The notes: a model not told the origin generated them from the sequence alone. 64,000 bases of DNA from Sphingomonas aurantiaca (GCF_003050705.1 NZ_QAOG01000001.1:851105-915104), one strand, 5' to 3'; shown: positions 55,309-64,000, counted from the stretch's first letter. Made by a program: numbers and translations.

Positions 55309-57582
55309 ATGCCCCTTTCGGCCGCCGCCTCCGCCCGCGAAATCCTCACCAGCCTTCACGACGTGATGGCCGCGCGCACGTCTGCGCAAGCCAAGCTCAA
55401 TTCGGTCGTCGGCATCATCGCCACCGCGATCCACAGCGAGGTCTGTTCGATCTACCTGTTGCGCGAAGGCGTGCTCGAACTGTTCGCCACGCGCGGCCTC
55501 GATCAGGCGGCGGTTCATGTCACCAAGCTCGCGCTTGGCGAGGGGCTCGTCGGCACGATCGCCGAAGATGTCGAGGTGCTCAATCTCGACGAGGCCGCGA
55601 GCCATCCCGATTTCGCCTACAAGCCCGAGACCGGCGAGGACCGGTTCCACAGCTTTGCCGGCGTGCCGATCATCCGCCGCGAGCGGTCGGTCGGCGTGCT
55701 CGCCGTCCAGCACACCGATCGCCGCAAATATGCCGATGTCGAGATCGAGGCGTTGCAGACGGTCGCGATGGTGCTCTCCGAACTGATCGCCAATGCGGGG
55801 CTCATCGACACCACCGGCGGCGGCGCGGATCGGCCGCAGTCGACCGCGGCGATGCGCATCCCCGGCCAGAAGCTGGTCGACGGGATGGGCGCGGGGTTCG
55901 CGGTGTATCACCAGCCGCGCATCCACATCGAACATACCGTCGCCGAGGATACCGATGCCGAGCGGCACCGCGTCTATGCGGCGTTCGACAAGATGCGCGA
56001 AGGCATCGACCGGATGACTCGCGAGGCGGAGTTCGGCGTCGGCGGCGAGCATGTCGAAGTGCTCCAGACCTACAAGATGTTCGCCTATGACGAGGGCTGG
56101 GCACGGCGCATCAACGAGGCGATCGATTCGGGCCTGACCGCGGAGGCGGCGATCGAGCGCGTCCAGCAGCGCACCCGCCAGCGCATGCGCCAGATCGATG
56201 ATCCGCTGCTCGCCGATCGTATGCATGATCTGGAGGACCTGTCGAACCGGTTGCTCCGCATCGTGTCGGGCCAGATGGGCACCGCGGCGCAGATGGGGCT
56301 GCGCCAGGACACGATCCTGATCGCACGCAACCTGGGCCCCGCCGAGCTGCTCGAATATGACAAGAGGCGGCTGAAGGGCGTGATCCTCGAAGAGGGATCC
56401 CTGACCGCGCATGTCACGATCGTCGCGCGCGCGATGGGCGTGCCGGTGCTCGGCCGGGTCCGCGACATCCGCCGGCTGGTGGCCGAAGGCGACATGCTGC
56501 TGCTCGACAGCGCCGAGAGCAATGTGTTCGCACGGCCCTCGGCGGCGATGGAGGAGGCGTTCGACACACGGCTGGCGATGCGGCAGAAGCGCAAGGCGGC
56601 GTTCGCGGCGCTGCGCGACGTGCCGCCGGTCACCAAGGACGGCCACCGCCTGACCGTAATGGTCAATGCCGGGCTGCGCGACGATGTCGCCGCACTCGAC
56701 GTGACCGGCGCGGACGGGATCGGGCTGTTCCGCACCGAGTTCCAGTTTCTCGTCTCGTCGACGCTGCCGCAGCGCGAACGCCAGCACCGGCTGTACCGCG
56801 AGGTGCTCGACGCGGCGGGCGACCGCCCGGTGATCTTCCGCACCGTCGATATCGGCGGCGACAAGGCGCTGCCCTATCTCAACAAGGAAGACGTCGACGA
56901 GGAGAACCCGGCGATGGGCTGGCGCGCGCTGCGCCTCGGCCTCGAACGCGACGGGTTGATGAAGGTACAGGCACGCGCGTTGCTCGAAGCTGCCGCCGGC
57001 CGGACGCTCAACGTGATGTTTCCGATGGTCAGCGAGCCATGGGAGTTCGACGAGGCGCGTGCGCTATTCGAGGCGCAGCGCCACTGGCTCGAGGGGCGCG
57101 GGCGCAAGCTGCCGCTCGCGATCCGCTATGGCGCGATGCTCGAAGTGCCCGCGCTCGCCGAGATGCTCGACGTGCTGCTGCCGCGAATCGAGTTCCTGTC
57201 GATCGGCACCAACGACCTGACGCAGTTCCTGTTCGCGGCCGATCGCGCCAACCCCAAGCTCGCCGAGCGCTATGACTGGCTCAGCCCGTCGATCCTGCGC
57301 TTCATCGCGCGGCTGGTGCCGCCGACACGCGCGGCGGGGGTCGATCTGGCGGTGTGCGGCGAGATGGGCGGGCGACCGCTCGAGGCGATGGCGCTGATCG
57401 GACTGGGGATCGAGCGGCTGTCGATCACCCCCGCCGCGGTCGGCCCGATCAAGGCGATGACGCGCTCGCTCGATCGCGGCGCGCTCACCGCATACATGAC
57501 AGCACTGCTGGCGGATCCGCCGCGTGACATGCGCGGCGCCTTGACCGCCTGGGCGACCGAAAACGACGTCGAAATCGTCTGA
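55309..57582 (+). CDS. ptsP: PTS-Ntr enzyme I (phosphoenolpyruvate-protein phosphotransferase)
   Basis: Protein of 757 residues. It has an N-terminal GAF domain at about 1-165 (EVCSIYLLREGVLELFATRG, GVPIIRRERSVGVLAVQHT), then the enzyme I helical HPr-binding region, the swivel domain with phospho-accepting His368 in GSLTAHVTIVARAMGVPV, and a TIM-barrel PEP-binding domain (GIGLFRTEFQFL, GGDKALPYL, FLSIGTNDLTQFLFAADR, CGEMGGRP). The GAF domain identifies it as PtsP of the nitrogen-related PTS rather than sugar-PTS EI. Its partners are elsewhere. Confidence 0.94.
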   Translation: MPLSAAASAREILTSLHDVMAARTSAQAKLNSVVGIIATAIHSEVCSIYLLREGVLELFATRGLDQAAVHVTKLALGEGLVGTIAEDVEVLNLDEAASHPDFAYKPETGEDRFHSFAGVPIIRRERSVGVLAVQHTDRRKYADVEIEALQTVAMVLSELIANAGLIDTTGGGADRPQSTAAMRIPGQKLVDGMGAGFAVYHQPRIHIEHTVAEDTDAERHRVYAAFDKMREGIDRMTREAEFGVGGEHVEVLQTYKMFAYDEGWARRINEAIDSGLTAEAAIERVQQRTRQRMRQIDDPLLADRMHDLEDLSNRLLRIVSGQMGTAAQMGLRQDTILIARNLGPAELLEYDKRRLKGVILEEGSLTAHVTIVARAMGVPVLGRVRDIRRLVAEGDMLLLDSAESNVFARPSAAMEEAFDTRLAMRQKRKAAFAALRDVPPVTKDGHRLTVMVNAGLRDDVAALDVTGADGIGLFRTEFQFLVSSTLPQRERQHRLYREVLDAAGDRPVIFRTVDIGGDKALPYLNKEDVDEENPAMGWRALRLGLERDGLMKVQARALLEAAAGRTLNVMFPMVSEPWEFDEARALFEAQRHWLEGRGRKLPLAIRYGAMLEVPALAEMLDVLLPRIEFLSIGTNDLTQFLFAADRANPKLAERYDWLSPSILRFIARLVPPTRAAGVDLAVCGEMGGRPLEAMALIGLGIERLSITPAAVGPIKAMTRSLDRGALTAYMTALLADPPRDMRGALTAWATENDVEIV

Positions 57583-57692
57583 GCGCCCGAAAGCTGGGGT
57601 TCTGTGCCGTGTGCGCGTTGACACAGCTAGGGCCCTCTGAAAGACGGGGGACATAACCGGCAACGTCACGCCGCCCGGCTTCGGAGACAAGA

Positions 57693-58655
57693 ATGGACGA
57701 GGTCGAAACCGGCCAGAACGCTGCGCCCGCTGTACCAGAGCGTGCTGGCGACATTCTTCGGAACAGCCGCGAATCGCAGGGGTTGAGCGTCGCGGATATC
57801 GCCGCGAGGACGCGCGTGCCGCTACGGCATCTCGAGGCGATCGAGGCATCCGACTATAGCGCGCTGCCGTCGTCCACCTATGCGGTCGGCTTCACGCGCG
57901 CCTATGCGCGCGCGGTCGGCGTCGATGAGGTCCGGATCGCGCAGATGGTCCGCGACGACGTCGCCAAACTCGGCCGCCGCACGCCCGAATACGAACCCTA
58001 TGAGATGACCGACCCGTCGCGCGTACCCTCGCGCGGGGTAGCGATCGTCGCCTTGGGCCTCGCGATCGCGGTGCTGGTGCTGGTCGGCTTGTGGTACGGC
58101 ACCGACATGTTCCGGGGATCGACCACGTCGTCGACCGCAGCGCCCGTCGCCGAGACCGCGCCGAACCCCGCCGCGCAGACCGCGCAACCCGTCCCCGCGC
58201 CGGCGACCCCGGCCAACGGACAGGTCACGCTGACCGCCTCGGATGAGGTGTGGATGCGCGTGTACGATGCCGACAACAAGACGCTGTACCTCGGCACGAT
58301 GAAGTCGGGCGAGAAGTTCGACGTGCCCAAGGATGCGAAGGATCCGATGATCAACATCGGCCGCGCGGACAAGCTGGTGGTGACGCTCAACGGCTCGGCC
58401 GCACCCGCGCTCGGCACTGGCGAGCGCGCGATCAAGGACGTGCGCATCGGCGCGCCGGCGATCGCCGCGCGGATCGCGGGCACGCCCGGGCCGCAGGCCG
58501 CGCCGGCGGCTGCGACCACGGCATCTGCGCCTCGCGAGCGGTCGCGTCCCGGCCGTCCGCGGACGCAGCGCCGTCCGCTGAGCGAGACGCAGCGCGCCAA
58601 TCTGGATGCAGCCGCCACGCCCCCGCCTGCCGCTACGGCAACGCCCGATCAGTAA
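57693..58655 (+). CDS. rodZ: RodZ-like cell-shape protein
   Basis: Protein of 320 residues. The cytoplasmic helix-turn-helix domain is at about 18-95 (LRNSRESQGLSVADIAARTR, LEAIEASDYSALPSSTYAVG), a single membrane helix at about 112-133 (VAIVALGLAIAVLVLVGLW), an Ala/Pro-rich linker, then a DUF4115 beta domain near 175-265 (VTLTASDEVWMRVYDADNKT, LYLGTMKSGEKFDVP) and a Pro/Arg/Ala-rich periplasmic tail. RodZ links MreB to the wall machinery. It precedes the cpoB/ybgF-like gene, consistent with an envelope neighbourhood. Confidence 0.88.
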   Translation: MDEVETGQNAAPAVPERAGDILRNSRESQGLSVADIAARTRVPLRHLEAIEASDYSALPSSTYAVGFTRAYARAVGVDEVRIAQMVRDDVAKLGRRTPEYEPYEMTDPSRVPSRGVAIVALGLAIAVLVLVGLWYGTDMFRGSTTSSTAAPVAETAPNPAAQTAQPVPAPATPANGQVTLTASDEVWMRVYDADNKTLYLGTMKSGEKFDVPKDAKDPMINIGRADKLVVTLNGSAAPALGTGERAIKDVRIGAPAIAARIAGTPGPQAAPAAATTASAPRERSRPGRPRTQRRPLSETQRANLDAAATPPPAATATPDQ

Positions 58656-58765
58656 GTCTCGCTCGGGGATGGACATGGGCCATCGCCGGGGTCTTAAGGC
58701 TGGCGACAGGATGGGTAGTGCAGCTATACCCGGACGATTAACCAATCCACCGGGGGGTGTGGCCC

Positions 58766-59692
58766 ATGCGTAAGTCAATTCTGATCGGCGTCTGCCTCGC
58801 GGCGCTCGCGCCCGCCGCGCTCTCCACGGGGGCGCAGGCACAAAATGTCGAGGGCCGTGTCGGCAAGCTCGAAAGCGAAATGCGCGCGGTCCAGCGGAAA
58901 GTCTTTCCGGGCGGCGCGGGGCAGATGCTCCAGCCCGAAGTCCGCGCGCCGCAGAGCGAGCAGGGCCCGGGGCCGGGCTCGCCCGCGACGAGCGCGCTGG
59001 CCGATGTGAACCAGCGCGTCACCTCGCTCGAGCAGCAGATGACCTCGCTGACCGAGCAGATCGAGCAGAACCAGAACCGCACGCGCCAGTTGCAGGATGC
59101 GTTCGACAATTATCGCCGCTCGAACGATGCGCGCGTGAAGATGCTCGAGGCCGGCCCCGCGCCGATCGCGGCAGGCGGCCCGATCGACTCCGACGACACG
59201 TCGAGCGGTCCTGCACGCCCGTCGACGCGTCCGGAAACCGCGAGCCGCCCCGGCGCCGCACCCGCCCCGACCAAGGTCTCGGTCGAGAAGCCTTCGACCG
59301 GCGATCCGGCGGAGGACGAGTATATGTATGGCTACCGGCTATGGTCGGCCAAGCAATACCCGCAGGCGGAGGCGCAGCTGAAGAAGGTCGTCGCCGAATA
59401 TCCCAAGAGCAAGCGCGCGAGCTATGCGCAGAACCTGCTGGGTCGCGCCTATCTGGACGAGGGCAAGCCGAGCCTCGCATCGATGGCGTTCTACGACAAT
59501 TACAAGAAGATGCCCGATGGCGAGCGTGCGCCCGACAGCCTGTTGTATCTGGGGCAGGCGCTGACCAAGCTCAACAAGCCCGCCGATGCCTGCAAGGTGT
59601 ATGACGAGCTGAACGACGTCTATGGTGCGAAGATGGCGGCGGCGATGAAGGGGCAGGTTGCCGCCGGACGCGCCGCGGCGAAGTGCAAGTAA
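58766..59692 (+). CDS. CpoB/YbgF-like periplasmic TPR protein
   Basis: Protein of 308 residues from the ATG at 58766 (GGGGGG eight bases upstream; a GTG at 58757 is not preferred). The signal peptide ends near AQAQ (about 26). Residues about 28-50 and 75-130 are coiled coil (VEGRVGKLESEMRAVQRK, VTSLEQQMTSLTEQIEQNQN). After a Pro/Ser/Thr linker, residues about 185-300 are TPRs (YMYGYRLWSAKQYPQAEAQL, RASYAQNLLGRAYLDEGK). This is the YbgF/CpoB architecture, which coordinates wall synthesis with outer-membrane constriction. The tol-pal genes are not adjacent here. Confidence 0.85.
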   Translation: MRKSILIGVCLAALAPAALSTGAQAQNVEGRVGKLESEMRAVQRKVFPGGAGQMLQPEVRAPQSEQGPGPGSPATSALADVNQRVTSLEQQMTSLTEQIEQNQNRTRQLQDAFDNYRRSNDARVKMLEAGPAPIAAGGPIDSDDTSSGPARPSTRPETASRPGAAPAPTKVSVEKPSTGDPAEDEYMYGYRLWSAKQYPQAEAQLKKVVAEYPKSKRASYAQNLLGRAYLDEGKPSLASMAFYDNYKKMPDGERAPDSLLYLGQALTKLNKPADACKVYDELNDVYGAKMAAAMKGQVAAGRAAAKCK

Positions 59693-59751
59693 GCCAGCGC
59701 CCGATGGTCATGCGTAATTGCCTGTTCGTGACGTCGGGTCGTGCACCAGCA

Positions 59752-59858
59752 CCACCCCGGCGAAGGCCGGGGCCCAATTGGGAAAGCCGGCATAACGGCG
59801 TGCTGCGCTCCGTCATCACCGTCCCCCAATTGGGACCCGGCCTGCGCAGGGGGGGTGG
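59752..59858. repeat. 107-bp inverted-repeat element (CCGGCGAAGGCCGG family)
   Basis: Third copy of the family at 31917-32020 and 35766-35869. The left arm CCACCCCGGCGAAGGCC is intact; the right arm is degraded (GGGACCCGGCCTGCGC then GGGGGGGTGG). It separates cpoB from tilS. Confidence 0.65.
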
Positions 59859-59885
59859 ACTTCTCGTTATGATGGCCAACCGCGC

Positions 59886-60854
59886 ATGACCGAGGAAGGC
59901 CGCCGTTTCGCCGCCGACTATGCACGGCTGGCAGGCGATATCGTCAACCCGCTGCTCGCCGTATCGGGTGGCCCGGACAGCATGGCGATGCTCACGCTCG
60001 CGCACGAGGCGCTTGCCCCCGGCTTCACGGTCGCCAGCATCGACCACCGCCTCCGCCCCGAAGCGGTCGAGGAATCGGCGATGGTCGCCGCGCACTGTGC
60101 CACGCTCGGCATCCCCCACACCACGCTCGCGCCGAGCGAGCCGATCACCGGCGCCAGTATCCAGGCGCAGGCGCGCACCACGCGCTACGCTTTGCTCACC
60201 GATCACGCGCGCGCGATCGGGGCGGGGGGGCTCGTGACCGGCCACCACGCCGACGACCAGGCCGAGACCTTCCTGATGCGCGCCGCGCGTGGGTCGGGGC
60301 TCGCCGGGCTGGCGGGCGTCCGCGCGCGCACCGAAGTTCACGGCGTCACGGTCATCCGCCCGCTGCTCGACTGGCGCCGCGCCGAACTTCGGGCGATCGT
60401 CCGCCGGGGCGAAGTGCCGTTTTTCGACGACCCCTCGAACCATGACGACCGCCACGATCGCACGCGCTTCCGCCGGTTGCTCGGCGACAACGAGTGGCTC
60501 GGCACGCCCAACCTCGCGCGCGCCGCGGCTGCGCTGGCCGAGACCGACACCGACGTCCGTGCGATGGTCGACTGGATCTGGGCCGACCGCGCCAAGGTCG
60601 GCGGCGGTGAGGTCAAGCTCGCGGTCGACAGGCTGCCGCGCGAAATCCTGCGCCGTCTCGCGCGCCGCGCGATCGGCACGGTGCGCGCCGAGGCGGGGAT
60701 CGCTGCGCCCGAATGGACCGAGGCCGCCAATATCGAAAAGCTGCTCGACTCGCTGATGGCGGGCAAGCGCACCACGCAGGCGGGGATCATCGCGAGCGTG
60801 CGCGGCAATGTTTGGCGGTTCCGCGAGGCGCCGCCGCGGCGGGCGCCTGCCTGA
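59886..60854 (+). CDS. tilS: tRNA(Ile)-lysidine synthase
   Basis: Protein of 322 residues. The PP-loop SGGPDSMAML is at 27-36, followed by VASIDHRLRPEA, ITGASIQAQARTTRYALLTD, VTGHHADDQAETFLMRAARG and the conserved RPLLDW. It modifies C34 of tRNA-Ile(CAU) to lysidine, allowing AUA decoding. It is shorter than the E. coli enzyme, lacking most of the C-terminal domains, as is common in alphaproteobacteria. It directly precedes ftsH. Confidence 0.92.
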   Translation: MTEEGRRFAADYARLAGDIVNPLLAVSGGPDSMAMLTLAHEALAPGFTVASIDHRLRPEAVEESAMVAAHCATLGIPHTTLAPSEPITGASIQAQARTTRYALLTDHARAIGAGGLVTGHHADDQAETFLMRAARGSGLAGLAGVRARTEVHGVTVIRPLLDWRRAELRAIVRRGEVPFFDDPSNHDDRHDRTRFRRLLGDNEWLGTPNLARAAAALAETDTDVRAMVDWIWADRAKVGGGEVKLAVDRLPREILRRLARRAIGTVRAEAGIAAPEWTEAANIEKLLDSLMAGKRTTQAGIIASVRGNVWRFREAPPRRAPA

Positions 60855-60958
60855 ACCACGTAGCGGTTCGTTCACACTGATCACCACAAGTCGCGTCTTG
60901 TTCCATTGCCATTAACCTGCGCGCGCTTATCTTGTGCGCTGAAAGGTATCGTGCACCC

Positions 60959-62947
60959 ATGAGCGACAACGACAACCGCGGTCAGAAGCCCCAGGGCCCC
61001 GGCAACGGCGGCCCCGAGAATGGCGGCGGCAATCCCTGGATGAAGAGCCTGTTGATCTGGGTCGGCATCCTGCTCGCGCTGGCGCTGTTCGTGACCATGT
61101 TCGACGGCCGCACCGCGGCGTCGGGTGGTAACACGATCGCCTATTCGGCGTTCCTCGACAAGGTCGACGAGGGCACCGTCAAGGACGTCAACATCTCCCG
61201 CGACATCATCTCGGGCACGCTGTCGAGCGGGGAGAAGTTCAAATCCTATCCGATCCAGGATTCGACGCTCGTGCCGAAGCTGCGCGAGAAGGGCGTCTCG
61301 ATCAGCGCGAAGCCCGAAGAGGGGCCGTCGATGCTGGCGCTGCTGCTGTATCAGTCGCTGCCGTTCCTGCTGTTCCTCGGCATCGCGTTCTTCGTGCTGA
61401 AGCAGATGCAGAAGAATTCCGGCTCGGGCGCGATGGGCTTCGGTAAAAGCCGCGCGAAGATGCTCACGCAGAAGGAAGGCAAGGTCACCTTCCAGGACGT
61501 CGCGGGCATCGATGAAGCCCGCGAGGAGCTGGAGGAGATCGTCGAGTTCCTGAAGGACCCAACCAAGTTCGCCCGCCTCGGCGGCAAGATCCCCAAGGGC
61601 GCGTTGCTGGTCGGTTCGCCCGGTACCGGCAAGACGCTGCTCGCCCGCGCGATCGCAGGCGAGGCGGGGGTGCCGTTCTTCACGATCTCGGGGTCCGATT
61701 TCGTCGAGATGTTCGTCGGCGTCGGCGCGAGCCGAGTCCGCGACATGTTCGAGCAGGCCAAGAAGTCCGCACCGTGCATCGTCTTCATCGACGAAATCGA
61801 TGCGGTCGGTCGCCATCGTGGCGCGGGCCTCGGCAACGGCAATGACGAGCGCGAGCAGACGCTGAACCAGCTGCTGGTCGAGATGGACGGCTTCGAGGCG
61901 AACGAAGGGATCATCATCATCGCCGCGACCAACCGTCCCGACGTGCTCGACCCCGCGCTGCTGCGTCCGGGCCGCTTCGATCGCCAGGTCGTCGTGCCTC
62001 GCCCGGATATCGAGGGCCGGATCAAGATCCTCGAAGTGCACATGAAGAAGGTGCCGCTCGCCCCCGACGTCGACGCCCGCGTCATCGCACGCGGTACGCC
62101 GGGCTTCTCGGGTGCCGATCTCGCCAACCTCGTCAACGAGGCGGCGCTGCACGCGGCGCGCAAGGGCAAGCGTCTGGTGGCGATGGCCGAGTTCGAGGAG
62201 GCGAAGGACAAGGTCATGATGGGCGCCGAGCGTCGCTCCATGGTCATGACCGACGACGAGAAGCGGATGACCGCGTATCACGAGGCCGGGCATGCCGTCG
62301 TCGCGATGCACGAGGCTGCATCGGATCCGATCCACAAGGCGACGATCATCCCGCGCGGTCGTGCGCTTGGCATGGTCATGCGTCTGCCTGAGCGGGACAG
62401 CTACAGCTATCACCGCGACAAGATGTACGCCAACCTCGCGGTGTCGATGGGCGGCCGCGTCGCCGAGGAAGTGATCTTCGGCTACGATAAGGTTTCGTCA
62501 GGCGCGAGCGGCGACATCCAGTATGCCACGGGTCTGGCGCGCGACATGGTCACGCGCTGGGGCATGTCGGACAAGGTCGGACCGCTCGAATATGGCGAGC
62601 CTGAGGGTGAATCGTTCCTCGGCTATTCGTCGAGCCGTCCGTCGCGCATGTCGAACCAGACCGCGCAGCTGATCGACGACGAGATCAAGCGGATCGTCGA
62701 AGGTGGTCTCGACCGCGCCAAGCAGGTGCTGAGCGATCACGTCGATCAGCTCCACACGGTGGCGGGCGCGCTGCTCGAATTCGAGACGCTGACCGGCGAC
62801 GAGATCAAGAAGCTTATCGCGGGCGAGGATCTCGACCGTCCGGATCCGGGCGCGAAGGCATCGAACGTCCCGCGTGCGGGCACGTCGATCCCGAAGACGC
62901 GGCGTCCCAACGGGCCGTTCGGCACGCCGACCCCTCTGGGCGCCTGA
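60959..62947 (+). CDS. ftsH: ATP-dependent membrane metalloprotease FtsH
   Basis: Protein of 662 residues. It has membrane helices at about 31-47 and 124-146 around a periplasmic loop, then the AAA module with Walker A GSPGTGKT at 219-226 (Ser where most FtsH have Pro), the pore region [20 protein letters not shown], Walker [17 protein letters not shown], the arginine fingers in [13 protein letters not shown], and the zinc motif HEAGH in [17 protein letters not shown]. The C-terminus is Pro/Arg-rich. It degrades misassembled membrane proteins and regulators such as LpxC. Start ATG at 60959. Confidence 0.96.
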   Translation: MSDNDNRGQKPQGPGNGGPENGGGNPWMKSLLIWVGILLALALFVTMFDGRTAASGGNTIAYSAFLDKVDEGTVKDVNISRDIISGTLSSGEKFKSYPIQDSTLVPKLREKGVSISAKPEEGPSMLALLLYQSLPFLLFLGIAFFVLKQMQKNSGSGAMGFGKSRAKMLTQKEGKVTFQDVAGIDEAREELEEIVEFLKDPTKFARLGGKIPKGALLVGSPGTGKTLLARAIAGEAGVPFFTISGSDFVEMFVGVGASRVRDMFEQAKKSAPCIVFIDEIDAVGRHRGAGLGNGNDEREQTLNQLLVEMDGFEANEGIIIIAATNRPDVLDPALLRPGRFDRQVVVPRPDIEGRIKILEVHMKKVPLAPDVDARVIARGTPGFSGADLANLVNEAALHAARKGKRLVAMAEFEEAKDKVMMGAERRSMVMTDDEKRMTAYHEAGHAVVAMHEAASDPIHKATIIPRGRALGMVMRLPERDSYSYHRDKMYANLAVSMGGRVAEEVIFGYDKVSSGASGDIQYATGLARDMVTRWGMSDKVGPLEYGEPEGESFLGYSSSRPSRMSNQTAQLIDDEIKRIVEGGLDRAKQVLSDHVDQLHTVAGALLEFETLTGDEIKKLIAGEDLDRPDPGAKASNVPRAGTSIPKTRRPNGPFGTPTPLGA

Positions 62948-62979
62948 TCCGGTTCACCGGTTAGTCAGCTAAACTGCTC

Positions 62980-63013
62980 CATGGGCGGTCTTTTCTCGGA
63001 AAGGCCGCCCATG
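62980..63013 (+). promoter_or_regulatory. hairpin between ftsH and the small secreted gene, enclosing its start
   Basis: CATGGGCGGTCTTT pairs with AAAGGCCGCCCATG (14 bp, one wobble) around a six-base loop. The right arm includes the GGAAAGG ribosome site and the ATG at 63011, so folding would hide the start of the next gene. It could instead end ftsH transcription, although no T-run follows. Confidence 0.45.
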
Positions 63014-63394
63014 TCGTATTCGCAGTCGAAGGCTGTAGTCGCTGCACTGCTGATCGCCGGCGTCGCGTTGCCCGCGCATGCGGCGATGACCGTCGGCACC
63101 TTCCTGTCGCGCGCCAACGCGCTCCGCGAGCAGGGGCCGATGGCGTTCATGTCGCCCGAGCTTCCCGCGTTGAAGGCCGAGGCGAAGGCCGCGACCAACC
63201 AGCTCAAGGCCGAACGCGCCGCGCGCGCCGCCGCGGGCAAACCACCGATCGCCTGCGTGCCGGAAGGCGAGTCGGTCGGCATCATGGACATGCTCGACGG
63301 CCTGAACGAACTCCCCGCCAGCTATCAGAAGCGTCCGCTGAAGGATGGGTATGCGCGAGTGTTGGCGAACCTGTACCCATGTGGGCGTGGGTGA
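63011..63394 (+). CDS. small secreted protein of unknown function
   Basis: Protein of 127 residues. A signal peptide (VVAALLIAGVALPAHA, cleavage near residue 24) is followed by MTVGTFLSRANALREQG, a helical Ala/Lys-rich stretch, KPPIACVPEG and a closing LANLYPC. The two cysteines (in IACVP and YPC) probably form a disulphide. Similar small periplasmic proteins with a TVG/A-x-FL opening and a YPC ending occur in Sphingomonads and are sometimes linked to the Rap1a/Tai immunity-like fold; that assignment is tentative. It follows ftsH across a hairpin. Confidence 0.65.
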   Translation: MSYSQSKAVVAALLIAGVALPAHAAMTVGTFLSRANALREQGPMAFMSPELPALKAEAKAATNQLKAERAARAAAGKPPIACVPEGESVGIMDMLDGLNELPASYQKRPLKDGYARVLANLYPCGRG

Positions 63395-63458
63395 GCCGTT
63401 CACGACGTTAGATCTGCCGCCCGGCGTAATCGGTCATCGAGCCTAGCCTGTCCCGGCG

Positions 63459-63689
63459 CCCGACCGTCATCGGCGTCCGACTGTCATCGGCGTCGACTGT
63501 CACCGACGCCCGACGGTCACCGGACCCCGACGGTCACCGGCGCCCGACGGTCACCGGACCCCGACCGTTACGGGCTCTCGACGGTCTTGGCTTCCGATGG
63601 CCACCGCCCCCTACCGTCATCTGCCGCCGTTCGTCACCGGCCCCGTTCGTTACCGATCTTCGTCCGTCCCCGGCTTGCATCGGTAACCG
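63459..63689. repeat. degenerate 17-bp tandem repeat array
   Basis: About thirteen units with consensus CCGACGGTCACCGGCGC. The central copies (63511-63560) are nearly identical and the outer ones increasingly divergent (GACCGTCATCGGCGT to the left, GTTCGTCACCGGCCCC to the right). Unit length drifts between 14 and 18. Each good unit contains the near-palindrome CGGTCACCG. Confidence 0.75.
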
Positions 63690-63698
63690 CCCCCCGTA

Positions 63699-63782
63699 CG
63701 TCACCCCAGCGAAAGCTGGGGTCTCCCGTTTGGCTCGCGACGTGGCTGCAACGGGAAGATCCCAGCTTTCGCTGGGATGACG
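63699..63782. repeat. 84-bp inverted-repeat element (CATCCCAGCGAAAGCTGGGA family)
   Basis: It opens CGTCACCCCAGCGAAAGCTG and closes CCCAGCTTTCGCTGGGATGA then CG, with a short middle. It is a shorter relative of the two 124-bp elements that bracket the GIY-YIG gene. Confidence 0.75.
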
Positions 63783-63907
63783 AGGGGGCGGGCTGTTCCG
63801 GTGTCCAGGATAAGCAGCGGGCAGCGGGCGGGGACAGACGTCTAACAGGACAACCACACGCCAAAGGCCGCCAGCACGCCGCGGAGGATAATTGCGCTCC
63901 CCCCGGC

Positions 63908-64000
63908 TCAATCGGTCAACCCGTGCAGCAGCAGCAGGACGATAAACGCAACCAGCACGGTGAATGCGAACGTCAGCAGTGCCACCGTCCGCCACGCCGC
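63908..64000 (-). CDS. C-terminal end of a membrane protein (partial)
   Basis: On the minus strand the last 30 codons before TGA (63910-63908) read AAWRTVALLTFAFTVLVAFI then VLLLLHGLTD: one hydrophobic helix with a short polar tail. The rest of the gene lies beyond the window, so its identity is unknown. Confidence 0.55.
   Translation of the reverse strand, partial: AAWRTVALLTFAFTVLVAFIVLLLLHGLTD

Larger units (their letters stand above)
63395..63907. other. 513-bp region with tandem repeats and a palindromic element
   Basis: No gene is supported. It contains a degenerate 17-bp tandem array (about 63459-63689) and an inverted-repeat element (63699-63782). Open frames through it merely translate these repeats. 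Confidence 0.7.

Noticed and set aside
54034..56787. Very long open frame on the minus strand opposite ruvB and ptsP
   Set aside because: Its translation is Arg/Asp/Gly-rich without any domain and runs across two well-supported genes; long antisense frames are normal in GC-rich DNA. The same holds for minus-strand frames at 1899-3503 and 20459-23482 and plus-strand ones at 6033-7652 and 18429-19700.
63459..63689. CRISPR array
   Set aside because: The 17-bp units follow each other without unique spacers and no cas genes are in the window, so this is a plain tandem repeat.
63534..63995. 153-residue minus-strand open frame near the right end
   Set aside because: It translates the tandem array and the palindromic element (giving the typical SESWDLP-like peptide of such repeats) and conflicts with the membrane-protein tail at 63908-64000.

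Overview
The window reads as a chromosomal segment of a high-GC alphaproteobacterium, most likely a Sphingomonas-type member of the Sphingomonadaceae. The evidence is the GapR (DUF2312) and DUF1244 genes, the neighbourhoods yebC-ruvC-(ruvA-ruvB) and rodZ-cpoB-tilS-ftsH, many GTG/TTG starts with 4-base overlaps, a SahR-like palindrome before metK, and several families of intergenic inverted repeats. I saw no tRNA, rRNA, CRISPR array, transposase or integrase. All calls come from reading the sequence; no search was run.

Bases 1-1922 hold a Bcr/CflA-type efflux pump and a small unknown protein. Bases 1923-26229 form one large surface-polysaccharide locus. A divergent promoter near 9.63-9.69 kb separates two runs. 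The minus run is KpsT-like ATPase, outer-membrane export lipoprotein, a 1005-residue GT2+GT4 fusion and a GT61 enzyme. The plus run is two GT4 enzymes, KpsM-like permease, KpsE-like protein, a single-module KpsC, KpsS and a further GT4. This is the full set for an ABC-transporter-dependent, Kdo-linked capsule. A GH130 mannoside enzyme lies on the left. On the right are a methyltransferase with an extra N-terminal domain and two large TPR-glycosyltransferase fusions (1414 and 706 residues).

Bases 26230-42749 are mostly housekeeping: an FNT channel, a PAP2 protein with an altered motif 3, a soluble chemoreceptor-like protein of unusual domain order, metK behind a SahR-like operator, lnt, a VOC protein, a polyhydroxyalkanoate-system protein, cstA-ybdD-heme oxygenase, pyk, DUF1244, gapR, a GIY-YIG gene bracketed by two 124-bp palindromic elements, a HerA/DUF87-type ATPase, a DUF1003 protein, yebC and ruvC.

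Bases 42750-52459 form a second polysaccharide island lying between ruvC and ruvA. It holds a pyruvyltransferase-family protein, a GT2-like gene with an apparent early stop, an FkbM methyltransferase, a GDSL-like protein, a GT8, a GT2 fusion and a WsaF-like GT4. Part of it is clearly AT-richer than the rest. A 23-bp sequence spanning the ruvA start codon is present a second time at 44660-44682, so bases 44683-52446 look like an insertion flanked by a duplicated site.

Bases 52460-64000 return to core genes: ruvA, a reverse-strand 2-hydroxyacid dehydrogenase, ruvB, ptsP, rodZ, cpoB/ybgF, tilS, ftsH and a small secreted protein. The window closes with a degenerate 17-bp tandem repeat, another palindromic element and the tail of a membrane protein.
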